This document shows positions 33,306-47,166 of a DNA stretch of 64,000 bases, piece by piece. Made by a program: the position numbers and the translations under genes. The stretch spans positions 14,515,624 through 14,579,623 of the forward strand of contig JAPNXP010000002.1 in NCBI GenBank assembly GCA_028753945.1, given 5' to 3'. A model generated the notes under the pieces. That model worked only from the letters and a program-made list of their open reading frames with translations, made no database searches and had not been told where the DNA came from. Position 1 is the first letter of the stretch; the number at the start of each line of letters is the position of its first letter. Origin of the DNA: Hexactinellida sp. DTS-2022. Taxonomy: Eukaryota > Porifera > Hexactinellida.

Positions 33306-34323
33306 CATTCTCTTATTATTAACATAATAATAAAGTCTGGGGATCAGAAAAACAAAATCAGAAACGGTCATTTCTGATCAAAATTACTAACAAAAATTTA
33401 TCTAAAATTCCCTTAGCCCACATCTTCGAAAAGACTACGAAGTTTGCTTGTAAGACCTTTCAAGTCCGGAAAGAAGAAAGCATAACAAATTCCCCCATCC
33501 GTCCATACAGATACCTCCCTCCATACTATTTATATGTATATTGTACATATTTAGTAATTTAGTTAAGACAAGCGATAGTTTATAAGAATTATTACGAAAG
33601 TTTTTATATTTCTACGTAATTATTATTTATACCATTTTCACCCTGTAAACTTACACGTTGTGTTTATATTATGTCACAGCATTTAATAATAATAAGTTAT
33701 TTTGATTATACATTGATTAATTTTGTATTTCAGAAGTTCTTAATTTTTATTAAAATTAAAAATTTTAATACTTTAATTATTCAACAAATGTTGGGTTGGT
33801 TACTAATACATATAAGACAAGTTAAAATTGGATTATCGCTATGGTTTATTACCGTATTTACCCGAATAGTAGCCTAGCTGATTATTTATTTGAGTTGAGC
33901 TGGTATTTGTTGTTTGAAGAAATACGTTAAATACCGTTAACCTGTTAACAAACTCCCCTCAAGTGCTTGTGTGGTGTTGTATGATAATCAATTCCCGGAT
34001 AGTGAATATGTATTATAATTGTTTTTATTTAGGATTGGGAGTAGCATAATTTTTTAATTAATTTGCTATTAACTATAATCCTGGCAAAGCAGGTTCACTT
34101 AAACACTTAACTTATCTAATAAGAAGGTTAAAATTCCCTTTAATAGTCAATTATATTGTTGGCTTACTTAATTAAATATTGACCAAACTCAATGAACAAA
34201 TCACCTCGTTTGTACCCGAAATTACATTAGAAAGGTGTAGTATATACATACTCCTATATTCAAAATATTCAATATTCCTAAATATAATATAATTGTTTAC
34301 AACTTTGTTACTAACTAATTCAA
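33306..34323. other. AT-rich intergenic region
   Basis: No gene seen. A short AGAAAGGTGTAG block near 34229 resembles the AACACCTTT repeat family. Confidence 0.45.
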
Positions 34324-37300
34324 TTAATTAACTTGGAAATCTTCAGGAACTGGAATGAATAGAGACGTCCGTGGCTTGTTGTCAACAGAACTCGATTTGT
34401 GTCCGTCACCTAATATATTTAATCTGATCAATTAAGACAATAATATCAAACTAATTAGAGTCGCTAAAATATATAATTCATTAGGGATTTCTTTAAAGTT
34501 TAAACTTGATAAACCTTGTATATGCCAAGGCAGCGGTATCCTAGTAACAATTCACTGATCAATCGAACATGTAATCACTTAGTTTCTATTGAATAAATCC
34601 CAATTTGCGTTTTGAAAACATATTTACTAATCTCACTTTAATATGTAGCTGATTTATGAGAAACTACTCTTACTAGTTTCTATTGAATAAATCTCAATTT
34701 TGCGTTTTGAAAACATATTTAATTAGTCTCACTTGTGTAGCTGATTGCTTAGCTAAGGTAGTGAGAAACTACTAGTTTACACCACCGATAATATTGTCTT
34801 TGTATCGACTTAGCATTCAATTATAGCTTTTCTAAAGAACACTGCAACATTAATTCTAACTTCCTTATTGGGTATCATTCAAACTCGCTTGTACTCTAAT
34901 TAATTGTAAAATAGCATATGATTACGGTAGACAATCGCTAATCCGAACAGTGGTGTTTTGATTCAAACTTTTTGTTCCGATTAAGTAATACATTTTCTAT
35001 AAGCATCCATAAACCTCGATAATCCGAACCAATGTTATCCAAACCTTTTTATTCCGAAAAATATATCTGGTGTACTACTTTAAAATACTTGCCAGACTTA
35101 TTAGTTATACTTCAATAGTATTAGTATAGCTATATTTTAGATTTTTCACAATTTTATTAGGAATATATTTTTGGATCTCCCGTTTGGATTAGCGAGGGTA
35201 TACTCTATAATTGAAAGAGAAAATTACAAACTTTGAAAATTTTGATGTCGTAACAGTTTAATTGTAGTAGTATTTTTTTAATTAAAATTATTTAGCAAAA
35301 TCAGGAATAGGTCACGGTATCGGCTAATATCGAAATCTCGATTTATCAACTAAATTGAACTAATGTCATACTCTCATTTAATTAAAAAGTTTATATGATA
35401 ATAGAAATAAATAAACCCTTGTAGAGTATATGTATATGCTGCAATAGAGACAAGTCAAATAACACTTTGTGAGAACAAACCGATTTCGCTGGTAAATTAG
35501 ATATACGATATCCAATTATAACGGGAGTTGTGCAATTAAAACTATCCACAGAAGTCGCATATCAACTCCACTAATTCCCACCTTAATGATTTGCAACCTG
35601 CTTTGTCTAGTACAACTTAATAATTCAAAGACCGTGCAACTTTCTTATAGACAATTAGAGGTTATGCTGAGTGCTAACATTCCGACATTATCGATTAATT
35701 GATATCGGATCTTGTTATTAATAAAAACTGTTTATTCCGAGACGAAATTTCCTATATTATCAAAACTCTACTGTAAGTTTTAAATAAGAATAAGGAAGCC
35801 TCGATGGAATAATTAACTTGACTACAATAAACAAAATACGAGCGCTATTTAATATAACTTATAACGGTTTTAATATTTAACTAATTTAACTAACAAATAC
35901 TAACTCACTTCTCAATTAACCAATAAATACAAATATTAAACCTCTTAAATCTGGATTTAGAAACCAGAAAAAATCAGTACCAAGAGATTTGTTCTAGTTT
36001 TCCAATGTGTCATTTGTCTCTAGATCGCTTTATCTTATTTACCAACAGTATTGGGAACTACTGTATTAATCTAACCTTCAGTATCTTCTAGAAAGAATAT
36101 TCCTCCCTGAGGAATAATTCTCTTCTCCCCGCTGCTCACTTCTATCTCGAGAGCAGCGTCTAGGTTAACCACAAACTGTCTCCTGGGCGCCACGTGCCAG
36201 CTGTAGTCGTAGCCCCCGGGCGTGGAGCGGAACATGACACCTTTCGTGGGTATCAATTTAGAAAGTGACCCGATAGGACCTAAAGTTACATTGGGATTTG
36301 AGATTTTAAGCTCTAGATATTTAAATTAAATTCAAACTATTATCGAGCAAATGGGAATCTGCCCGACTTGTCTCTGAGTGTAATATGAAGTGCGTTAATT
36401 AAGATCAGGGTCCATATAGGCGCGTAAAAGCTGGATTGATCGATTGATTCTATTCTATAAATTTGTAACACCTATACGTGATCAAATAGTCAACTTAGGA
36501 GTTCAAAATTCAGGCGCTAGGGAAAAGTTCAGGTCATGAACTGACATGAGTTTTGAGTGACCTGAGGCAATTTTTGTTAAAGACCTGACCTGAGTTATTA
36601 ACAATTAGGAAACTTGACATGCCTGATGCAGACTAGGTCATTCTAATTGGCAGGAGACTAAATATTATAAATTAAGTATTACACATATGGCTGATATAGT
36701 AGCAATATTTGTTATGTTTCCGGCTAACCGAGCAGCTGATTCGTTGTAAAATATAAAATTACATTAAGTACAGATTTGCCGAAAAATTAATTAAGCTTAT
36801 AATCTGGCTACTAATAAATGTAGCATAAGTAAAATTAATTAATTCTCGATTGGAAATAATAAGATAATTTACCAATATTGCTTTTTGTGATCTGTAATTA
36901 AGATTAACACAGTACATTGGTTATTATTGTGCAATAGAGCTTAAGCTATAAGATTTATTTTTGAAATTAATTGAAAGTATTAGTTAAACAGATTCGTATT
37001 CTTTCACGGAAATGGACCAATGTTTACCTAATCGCTACAGGTGATGCTGAAAGGCTCGAGTAATCCATTCCTAACTATTCTCTCAATTCGCCAAATTATA
37101 ATCAATTAACAAACGAAATGAACATCTAATCACCTTCCTGAGATTAGTGTAATACGTAATACGTATAACACTTGATAACGATATCTTGAAACCGTAGAGG
37201 AAACAAAATCTGTTCGAGGTAGCGAATGTTCGAAATAACGGTTAAAAAAACTGAACAAAATTAATTTTTGTTTATTTAATTCGTCTATTTTATATTGCTG

Positions 37301-39130
37301 AAATAATTTAATAAATTTTGTGATAAAATTCTCTAGGCTGAAAACGACGATTTAATTCTAAAGATCCGGAACCAATACTAAAATAGTACATTTCTAAGCA
37401 TTTTCTGCGTCCTTATTTACTAAAATAGTTCGAAAATATGGAAAGTTCGAGTTAAATAGTTGTAAATTTCAAGGCAAGCAGAAGAGCGTGCGAGAAAGTG
37501 AAACTTCGAGTAAAGCGCAATTCAAGGTAGCGAACAATGTATCTATACAAATGCTAAATTATGGGGGAATAAAATTCGTTTGAGATAGCGATTGTAAATG
37601 TTTTAAATTATGAAATTACTTATATAGAGCTGAGCTTTGTAGAGTTCAGTTTTTCACTATGTGTATTCATGCACTGAGAAAGGTCAGTTTTTTTCCAGAG
37701 TTTGAAATTGACCTTTAGAAAGTAAGCCTGGGCTTTTAGTATGGGAAAAAATCTGAACTCTACAAAGCTCAGCTATAAGGATTCCCTTAAATTATTATGA
37801 TCGCGAAGAATAATTGCATTGCATATATTTAGTTGACTATACTAACCAATCTTGGTCCAGAAATTTGAGTGAGTGCCATTGCCTTATGTATAGAATGCTA
37901 TGTAACAAACTAATTAGCCGAAGTTGTGAGCCATTGGCAAAAATAATCAGATTTGGCAAAGCTTATTTATTCTGAGAGTTAAAACCCCAATAACACGAAT
38001 ATACAATATTAATGACTTCATAGCATAAATAATACACCTGAGATAACTTGAATAAAGCAAGTAGAGAAGTTCAAAGTTTAAGTTTATTTTAACAAATACA
38101 CAAAAGCAAACATTCAGTGATAAATATGATCAACAAAGAGCAAATTATATTACTTCTAAAGAAATCGTTGTCTAGACAACGGCAAATTTGCAGCTAAATA
38201 CAACAACGAATCAGTGTCACTGGTATCCAATAGGAGATGTCTCCAAGTAGTGTATAGTAGAACACGGATATCGGTTAGTAATAATTTATAATTATTATAT
38301 ACAAGGTTGATTTCACCACTATATGCAAGTAAGTACTGTGGTTATTACGAATTTCCTGATGGCACGAACAGTTTCGATGATAATATTACGTAACGAGAGT
38401 CCATAATGTAATGAATGATACTATGAGAGTGCATTTATAAGCCCCACCAAATTGTCGGTAAACTTTTTAATAATAGAAAACTTGCTTACACTAAAAAAAA
38501 GTAATTGCCAGAAATACACCCATCGGTCCCATCCTGCAATTTAAAATTACAAAATAAATTCTCTTAAATATAAATACATTCTAAATTTCAAAAAATATTA
38601 TCCTAAGGGCATATAAAAATAAATAACTTGTTTATCGTCCCCGTCCGTCCCAATTTTTACCCTCCGTTCGGATATATTAACACAAACCTAGAAATATTGG
38701 CTATAAGCTTGTGAAAAGTACTCCTAATGTATCAATTTTTAATAAGTCTTGTATTTTATAGCATTATTTTATTATTTATACATTATCATGTGATTTTCTA
38801 ATTAAATAATTAAATATTTATATTTATTGTTTGGCATAGGATAGTGTCATTTGCATAATAATGAATAAAAATATAAAAAAATCCCGTCAGCATTTTATGA
38901 AAAAATCCGGATAAAAACAATTAATTTATTTTACCTAACTAGGATAATTTACCTGAAGACAGGAGCTCAATTCTAAATTCCTTAAATCTTGTTCTCCCAT
39001 CATTGTCGCTACACACCCTCGTAATGATAAATTCTTTTACTCCCTCACTACTAGATAGTCTGACAGGAATTTGTACTGATAAAATAGGATTGTAGTTATG
39101 CAAAATTTTAGTCACGATCTGACGATACAT
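34324..39130 (-). CDS. Small cupin-domain protein, three widely spaced exons
   Basis: Exons on the minus strand are 38953-39130, 36076-36279 and 34324-34409. They join in phase (1 then 1) to 155 residues and end in TAA. The first exon gives a basic N-terminus (MYRQIVTKILHNY...) and the typical family start RVCSDNDGRTRFKEFRIEL. The second carries TPGGYDYSWHVAPRRQFVVN and GEKRIIPQGGIFFLEDTEG. The third completes it with GDGHKSSSVDNKPRTSLFIP. The PRRQFVV...LEIEV...EDTxGxGH pattern is that of small single-domain cupins common in bacteria and scattered in eukaryotes, with no known reaction. The metal ligands are reduced: His in SWHVAP and His in DGH are the candidates. The extra ~30 N-terminal residues could be a mitochondrial presequence. 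Introns of 1.7 and 2.7 kb rule out a bacterial contaminant. Confidence 0.78.
34925..35207. mobile_element. MITE-like inverted-repeat element in cupin intron
   Basis: Ends ACAATCGCTAATCCGAAC and GTTTGGATTAGCGAGGGT are imperfect inverted repeats, with internal CCGAAC/GATTAAG blocks (e.g. GATAATCCGAACC at about 35020). Edges approximate; lies in the intron 34410-36075. Confidence 0.6.
37619..37779 (+). mobile_element. MITE, copy C of the three-copy family
   Basis: CTTATATAGAGCTGAGCTTT ... CAAAGCTCAGCTATAAG, nearly identical to copy A in reverse orientation but lacking a few bases in the right end. It lies in the cupin intron 36280-38952. Confidence 0.85.
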
Positions 39131-39659
39131 ACCAACAACTTATAACAGTTGTTAGGGAGATTACTAATTATCGCATGAATTGAAAGTGTTAGTTTATGAC
39201 TCACACAATTAAAAAATATTACTTAAAATGTTTCAAAAAATTAGTCAATAGAGATTTGTCATGTCATCTGATGTAAATTTAAATAATTTACAAAATTATG
39301 TTTTTAATTATGAAGTTAATTAAGTTGGTTAACTTATTAATTATTACCTGATTGAGGTAAATTGAACTTAAGTAGCACTTTCGTTGGGCCAGGGCCCATT
39401 GCATTATTTCCTAAGTCAGACCAGCACCAATGGAACTGATCGACTGTATGTAACCATGTGATATTATAATATATATAAGAAGGAAATGGGCACCATCCAA
39501 TAATAGTATATTTTGAATATGATTATTTTTCCTACTTTAGTAGTGTCTAATCTAAATACCAAACTGCCTTGATGCAACCAAATAAATGAAAGAAAATTTA
39601 CTGTTAATTAATGTAACTTTCATATTTATTAATGCGAATATCGTATCGACGAGGAATAA
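39131..39659. other. Upstream region of the cupin gene
   Basis: AT-rich with no coding sequence seen. It should contain the promoter or a 5' noncoding exon of the cupin gene, but no element is recognisable. Confidence 0.35.
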
Positions 39660-39700
39660 CTCGAGCGTGACCTACGTTATAACCTAGGTCACGACTCGAG
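39660..39700. repeat. Short hairpin with CTCGAG ends
   Basis: CTCGAGCGTGACCT pairs with AGGTCACGACTCGAG (one bulge) around a loop of about 12 bases. GC-rich in AT-rich surroundings. Role unknown. Confidence 0.65.
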
Positions 39701-40353
39701 CTTGAAATCAACATAAATTAAAAAATTTTGAAAAAATTTATATATTAACTTTGCAGTCTAAGCATTGGATCATCTTCTATATTACATACATATAGACGTT
39801 AGTTCAAATTGAAACTTGTCTTAAAACTCCTGCATTATATTACAGAGTCTTGGTTAATTAGGTTGCAAATTATAATTAAATAATTTTACTAATCAAATCC
39901 TATGATTCACCGAATGGTAGCGAGAATATAATATTAATTTGTAATAAAAAATCACAATTAGTTAATATATTAAACCAATAAGTTAGATCATAAATATAAA
40001 TGAAATGTTGTGATATAATTTGGATAACGAAACTAGTAATACAGTCTCCATTGTTATTGATTACGAAAGATTTCCTTGGGCAAAGATTCGTAATTGTAAT
40101 TATGAAACATATTTTCATAGGGAATTATCTCTGCTTTTGCTAACAGGCCGACAAAAAAATTACCCAATAAATGTAAGCTCTTACGTTATAGCTTATATAG
40201 GAAGAGATTAATTAAGATATCATATGTTCTGCTGAGAGCTAAATTAAATCCGATTATTACAAGAAACTTTTATCCTAAATGGAACTGCAGTTTCAATTAA
40301 TAAATTACGATAAAATACAAGGAATTAGTATTTAAATATCAACCAAAACTTTA

Positions 40354-40507
40354 CAGTGAACTCCGTTATAACGAAGTCGGATATAACGAAATGGATATTT
40401 TTCCCCAGAGCACTAAATGCATTATCTATTATCCGCTTATAACGAATTCGGGATATAACGAAGGATTTTACAGGTCCCAAGCACTTCCTTATGACGAGAG
40501 TTCACTG
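40354..40507. mobile_element. 154-bp pogo/Tigger-like MITE, TA-flanked
   Basis: Ends CAGTGAACTCCGTTATAACG and ATGACGAGAGTTCACTG with TA duplications (40352-40353, 40508-40509). Sibling of 31421-31555. Two internal ATAACGAA blocks in each half. Confidence 0.8.
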
Positions 40508-40853
40508 TACTTACATATAAACCCTAATAATTGTTAAAGGAATTCTGGTAAAATTTTTAATTTCCAGTACAAAGACATACATAACCAAATAAACGAGCTT
40601 AGTATTATAAAGTGAACTAATTGATTCTTAACAAACAAGCCCGAAAGGTAAACGGTATAAAGTAATAATTAAAATACATCTACTTTTATAATTCCGAAAC
40701 TCCTTTCCCCTTCAAAGTTCTATTAAAGCAGCAACAGAAGTATTCAAGTGAGCCCTTGGTCTTTCCCAGTAAAAAGTAGATAAGTAATCTGTGTAAAATA
40801 GCAGTTTTAAAGGTAGTGATCTGGGAAGAAGTCAGGATTTGGGCTGTAGAAGC

Positions 40854-43800
40854 CTACAACTTCGTATTGTCATTCTGAAGCATTTTTTCGAGTTGTGAAG
40901 CAGCTCTAATCAGGAATGTTGCACTGTTTCTGTAGCCATCAATCATCTTTTGAATTTCCTGCTGCTCTGAATTGCTGAACTTAGAAGTGCCGTTTGGGAA
41001 ATTAGGGTACTCTCCAATGGTTCCATTAACAGAGGAGTTCGCTAGGGATGTAAAGGGAGATATGGTAGAGAGAGTGTGCATTAGCGAGCTTCTAACATCG
41101 CCATTCATCTTCTTACTTTGGTAATCTTCAACAGTAGGAGAAGGCCTCTTCCGATTTTGTGCCAAGTTCACTTGAGCCAAAGCTGCTGGAGCAATTTTAG
41201 CCAGTGCCGACTAAAAAAATAATAATTGTTTGTAAGGTCAATTCAACAGATATAATTTGTGTATTAATATGATGTAAGATTAGTATTTCGGTTTGTTTGA
41301 TAGGACAAAGTTCGTATAAATTAACCTAGTAGTATAGCGTAACTAGCAATATTATATTATCCAACTCAACCTACCTCTGAGTGTGTGTGCATTATCTGCC
41401 CGTTTCCAAGCAAATGCGCAGGAATTTGTATTTGTTGCAGCGTGGGAGTACCATTGAGTGGTCTCTGCAGAAAAGGCGATGGGATAATAGTTTGTGTGTT
41501 CTGCAGATGTGAGTATTGGAGTGTCGAGGGGAGGGAGCCAGGGAGCAGGGTGTGGGGGGTGCTCGGGCGAGTGGACCCGTTGTCCGGTTCTGAATTATTC
41601 CCAGTGTTCATGTCATCCTCAGAGTCAGAAGAGTGTCTCGTGTGACGAGTGCCATACTCTGAATTCAAGGGAGATATATTCCCGTTCATAGAGAACTCGT
41701 CGGTATTCAAGTGGGCGATATGTTGAGCAATGGGGATTGTAGGCATCTGGGGAATGAATAGTTGGTTAGTGCAGTTTCAGTGAACAATAGAACTTTGTAA
41801 ACTCATACGAATCGAGACAAAGGAAAATAAAAAAGTGTGGAATAATACCTTATGTGTATTGTTGGGGGCAATTGATGTAACGCAGTGTGGTATAACAGTC
41901 CTTGTGTGGTGAGTGAGGGAAGCGCTGCTGGGCATTTGAACGAACTGGGGGAGAATAATGGCTTGTCCCGAAGAGGCGAGTTGGGGTCGGATTTGTGCGA
42001 GGTCAGGAGAAGAACCCAGGGCCTAGAAAACAATAGAATCATTCAACTAATTATTTAATTCAATTCCTGAGTACCATCATTGAACATCAAAGGCTTGAAG
42101 GAATTCCCATTGTATTCAAGGGGATACCTGTTCAATACCTATGAGTTCAGAATATATGCAATGAACGGGTACAACAACACGATTGTCCCAAATCACGTGA
42201 AGAATCACTTCTTTGTACTTATTCTAAACAATTATAACTGAATTGAAATTTAGAGTAAAAAGTATGAATCAAAACTAGAAAATTACTGATGTTGGTGGCA
42301 TTTTTTGTGCTCTATAAACAAACAAGTTTGTCAGTCATTATCCCCTAAGGAGAGAGGCCACTGACAAGCACCTCATACTACTCCTGATTCTCCAGTTCAG
42401 GCTCATGGTGGTGTGAAGATCTAGACAGTTTGCATGATGCGTTAGCCCAGAGTTTGTTCTACAAACAAGTGATTCGACGCGGGTTTCAACTATCAGACAT
42501 TAAAGGTTTCAAGAGTTCTGTGACCAAATAACATGAGCGATCGGAGGCCATTATAAAATTCAATCTACTGCTGGTGACTACTGTGTTAACAGAGAATCTC
42601 CATATTGCCACCATACGCAGGCATCGCTCGCCATGTGGCAATTATCTCATTCAGACATACATAGCAAACTAGTTAATTATACTGTTCTATTAATATATCG
42701 TAGTTACCAAAACTTACAGGAGACATGTTGAGCACAGAATCGGATCTTTTCATGTAGTCATCTCCTACGTGCTGTCTGAACTTCTTGGAGCGTCTACAGG
42801 ACTTTAGGAATGTGCGAATTCGTTTACGAGTACAAGACTCGAATTCTGGAAAGTGCTTCTTGGCATCGTTCATTATGTCATCCACAAGGTGCTTGGGCTG
42901 CAATGAGATAGGCACTTTGCAGTCCATTCGTGATTCGATTAGTTGCTTAACGTAGGACTGGAGAGAAAGTAATTAAAAAGTAACGCTACGAAATAGATAA
43001 CGGTATTTAAAAGTGTAGAAATCATTGTTAACTCACATTGAAAGCCCTTGCTCTTTCGGTGTTAGCAGTATAGGGGGACGGAGAGGTCGGAGGTTTGGCG
43101 TAAACAAAAGGTTTCTGTGAATTTATGTCAGAAGAGCAGCTATCAGAACTCTATAGAAAAATAAATGTAATTAATAATTATGACTCTGTTGAGTAAGGAA
43201 TTATTTTAATAAAATAATTGCTAGAATGTTATAGCGTAGGATATTAGCAATAAAGTTATTAAACCCAGAGTGGATCTGGTGAGGACAAAACGAGGCTTTT
43301 GTCTTTGGGGGAAGTGAGTCAACTGGACAATTAGTGCGATTACAATAACATAATTGCTGAGGAAGAAATTGGGTAATTACCAAAGAAAGGAATTGGAATG
43401 GAAATTAATTCAAGATTTGTACAGAAGGTGCAAATGGAATCACAAGACTTTTGTGATACCATAAGTGCCAATCGTAACCATGGTAATCCTATTATTAGTG
43501 CAAGCCATAGTAGACTTGGCAAACGGAAATATTTGACTAAAGCTATTAATTTCCATTGCGTAATACCTGCGAGATAATTCCCGCCATACAAATACCAAAG
43601 CTATTTTGAGGTAGTGAATTGTACAAGAGAGGATCCTAACAACCAACTTGCTACCCAGGAACGACAGTTAGGAACCGATCAAGCTAATTGGTATGCACAT
43701 AATGCAAGCCTTAAAGGATGCCAAAACCCTGAATGAACTCGCATGTCTTGTGCAGTGTACTGTTGTCGAGGAACAAAATAGTAAAATATATCGAAATGAC

Positions 43801-45063
43801 GTGCCTTGATATTATGTAACGTGTGAGTAGATTTTATAAAAGAAGTCATTGACGTTAATAATTGTATCCTAATCATATCATGGTCTGTTACGTAATATCT
43901 ATTGCATGAATTATTGCGGAATGATCCAATATAACATGGTCCAGAGAATTAGTTAACATAAAATCACCTCCTTTTAATAACAAGCGTTACGAAAACTATC
44001 GAATCATAAAAATAATGTATAAGCAATCAAACCCTATGGTTATGCTTGAGAAACGTGTGCGTGATGTCTGAGACAAATTGCATCATGGCCCAATCAAATA
44101 TGTCCACTGGCAACATTTTTTTGCAATAGGAACATACGTGTTGATAAGGTATTGTGTTGATGGACCGAAAAGTTAAATCTCACAAAGGGTTGTGCAAATA
44201 TGTGGTCTTAATTTGTGTAATTGGATTATAAATTAATTTAATTGAAGTAGCAACTAGCAAGCAATTATGTAGAAATTTAAATTACAAAGTAATCAGATTG
44301 AGACCGTTCGAAACAAATAAAATCTGGTTTGGCAAGGGTATCAGAGCACTCAGGGTACAGTGAACTTTGGCTCTACCAAGTATGTGAGATAATTTGAATT
44401 GTAAAAGGACACTAATTTCTGAATAGATAAGAAGGCAAACTAAGCAAAATATAATAATCTGTGAACTTACAGCTGAGTTGGGCTGAGGAACTCCGTTTGT
44501 CTGCGGCGAGTAGACAGGCATAGAAGAGAGCTCTCCCAGGCCGGCGAGGCTCCGAGTGTGAGAGAAGCTGTGGTGTAGGTTCGCGTCAGAAGGCAGCATA
44601 ACTGTGGTTACTCCTGCACTCGAGGGGGGGTAGTTGGCTGCGGCTTGATTAGCCTCGTACAACCCGTGGGACTTTAGGATTTGTGTAGCGTCTAGAATAC
44701 CTAAAGAACGGCCAGGATTAAATAAATACGCAAGAATAGCTATAGTCCTACGCATGGAAAGTTGTACTTACCGTTCGTTTGTAGGAGTCTATAGGTGGGT
44801 TGCGAGATGCTCCCGTTCTCGGTGAGCTCTGACTTTACGTTGAGCTCTAGATAAGTGACTTCGGTTTGAGAAGGATGCGGACTAGGAGAAGAGGACTCGT
44901 CGTCCTCGCTTTCGCCATTGTATCTCTCCTGCTCGTGGTGAGAGAAGTTGCTCTTCATTAGGATCTGCTGTAGGGGGATGGGTTCAACGCCTACACCGGT
45001 TTGTCCTTGCAGCATTATTTGAGGCTGAGGTATATTCAGTTGAGATTCGACTTCGACTGACAT
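40854..45063 (-). CDS. NOL4/NOL4L-like nuclear protein
   Basis: Six exons on the minus strand: 44772-45063, 44471-44700, 43037-43150, 42718-42957, 41849-42022, 41375-41746, plus a seventh and last, 40854-41210. All join in phase to 592 residues from the ATG at 45061-45063 to TAG. The N-terminal part is acidic and Ser/Pro-rich. The exon at 42718 holds a compact helical, basic domain (SYVKQLIESRM..., HLVDDIMNDAKKHFPEFES, RKRIRTFLKSCRRSKKF), and the C-terminus has YRNSATFLIRAASQLEKM. Both resemble the conserved helical domain and C-terminal helix of the NOL4 family as I remember them. A basic cluster (QNRKRPSP) could be a nuclear localisation signal. NOL4 proteins are nuclear or nucleolar with poorly known function, probably transcriptional regulation. 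The exon at 41849 is Gln/Ala/Pro-rich. The domain assignment needs a profile search; the gene model itself is strong. Confidence 0.75.
42050..42660. other. Less AT-rich intron sequence in NOL4-like gene
   Basis: The intron 42023-42717 is more balanced in base composition than its neighbours between about 42300 and 42620, but all frames are broken. Possibly a decayed transposon; no ends found. Confidence 0.3.
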
Positions 45064-47166
45064 GTTGTAACTGTTATCACTATAATGTAGATTTAGTATT
45101 AGTGGATTTGTGTAGGTTACACGATACTGGATGCTATTTATACAAGGATATTAGACCATGGGGCAACAGGATGAATACAAACTGATTAGCCAAATGATAG
45201 GGTAGATTGGTAAGCTATTATTGTATTAATTAACTCCGGCAAGTTATCTAGTATGCCAGTATACTATTTAAGAAATATTACAAATTACATACACTTTATA
45301 GTGTAATCAAATTATAATTTTGAATTGAAGCAATGTTTGTAATAAATTCAAGGGTTTTAGCCGTGATAGTCACTGATTCTAGTAAACTCGATTGTGTAAC
45401 AATAATTAGATAATATTCCTGGTTCAAAATGACAAAATAGAAAAGTCAAGCATTCAGCGATCAATACTCTGAATATAAATTATTGAGTCTAAAATAAATG
45501 TGTATATAATTTAATTACTAATAATTATCAGCAGCTTGGTACTAAAATATAACATTAAAATTTGCTTTATCATTGCGATAAAAAAGTGGAATTTATTGAA
45601 GGAAGTGAAATTTGAGGAGATTCAATTATTAGCAAAGTATTACTCAAATCAAATAAAGAATTTAATCAGTAAATTAGTCAATCTATTTGATCACATATAT
45701 ATTTATTATAAATTGCACTTGCATTATTATAAATTTATTTTTGAAGATTTAAAAACTATTCTAAAGAGCGCATGCTTATTTGGTTGATATTCTATTAGTA
45801 TACAATAATTACTACAAAGTAACAAATTCCAAAATTTGTAAATAAAATAAATAAAATATATAAATATAACTTACATATTTTCTGAATAAGTTGAGTAGTA
45901 GATATCACAAGAAAGTGAGTGTAGAATTACTGAAATCGTTATTCAATTCAAGCTGAGTTGGGTCAAATGAGACTTGTCTTGTATGGGACTGTTGTACAGT
46001 GTATTTATATATAGGGAGAGGATAGGGCAGGATTGGAGGATTAGTTTGAATAGGACTGGGGATATGTTCAGTATTCAACTGGTCTGAGCCTAATACTATA
46101 TTAGGACATAGCAGGAACGTAAATGAATGAGACGACAAGTCCTGCTTGAAGAGCAGGAATCTTGAATGACATTTTCAAAGCTCAATGAATGAGTTGCATG
46201 ATCTAATAGCTTATCCGGAAACAGCAGATCTAATTTTTCTAAATTTAAGTGATGATCGCACGATGAGATATGTTATCAGGAAAAAGCTTTTATCCTATAA
46301 CTAAATGTAGAACCGAAATAAAGAAAATGCGTTCTAATTAATTGTTTATTAACCACAAAACGAACCGTTTGGATTGGATTTGGTTAGCAACAAGGGTAGA
46401 AATGTAAATTATGTAATAATAATAATAAGATAATTATGAAGAATCAGTCTGATAGGTCAATAGGAGGAGCGGCGTGGCTATTCATATTTTGTACTAGTAA
46501 CTCAACAATTAAATAATCGCGAACTAAACACAACTATTGTCCATTTCTGAGATGGGAGGCAGTGTTTAAAAATAACAAATATTATATTTTAAGAAATTAT
46601 AAAAGGATTACGTGTGCATTAAATATGTTTGGATATACCTCGTCCGCTCAAACGTAAAATAACGCTTCCAAAGGGGGATGCTGCCTAATGTGAGACGGAC
46701 CATCCTTAAGTTTTCGGGAACCTCGCGTTAAGTAACGTTGGAATTTGCTCAAAATGTTATTATAATAATCGAATCAATTCGTTGTAAAGCTAGGATTATT
46801 TGTTAATTGAGTTAAGGGCATTGCGAAGGCGAACTCAACAGCGTGTGCAACCCACAACGAGACAATTCTAGGAACTAGCTCAAATATTTGCTCTGGACAC
46901 TTAGATTAAAAATTTAAATCGAAAATATTTTAAATATTGCAAAAATAATTGTGTTATCATACATTAGACTTGATTACATGTACTTAACCGAGCATTATCA
47001 AAATGGTGGTATTACTGTCTGGATATTGTGGCTGTAAGTTACCAAACACCAAGCACCGAAAGAGGCGATGCTGAATGTGCAACGGTCAACTTGAATATTT
47101 CCAACTAACGAAATAATTACAGCAACGTACACTGAATAATTACGCCAGATTAATCGGACAAACGTT
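45064..47166. other. AT-rich region upstream of NOL4-like gene
   Basis: It should hold the promoter of the NOL4-like gene. A 77-codon minus-strand frame at 45905-46138 has no splice or composition support. No other feature recognised. Confidence 0.4.

Noticed and set aside
45536-45787. 83-codon + frame
   Set aside because: Lys/Ile/Leu/Tyr-rich translation typical of random AT-rich DNA; no ATG context or splice sites.
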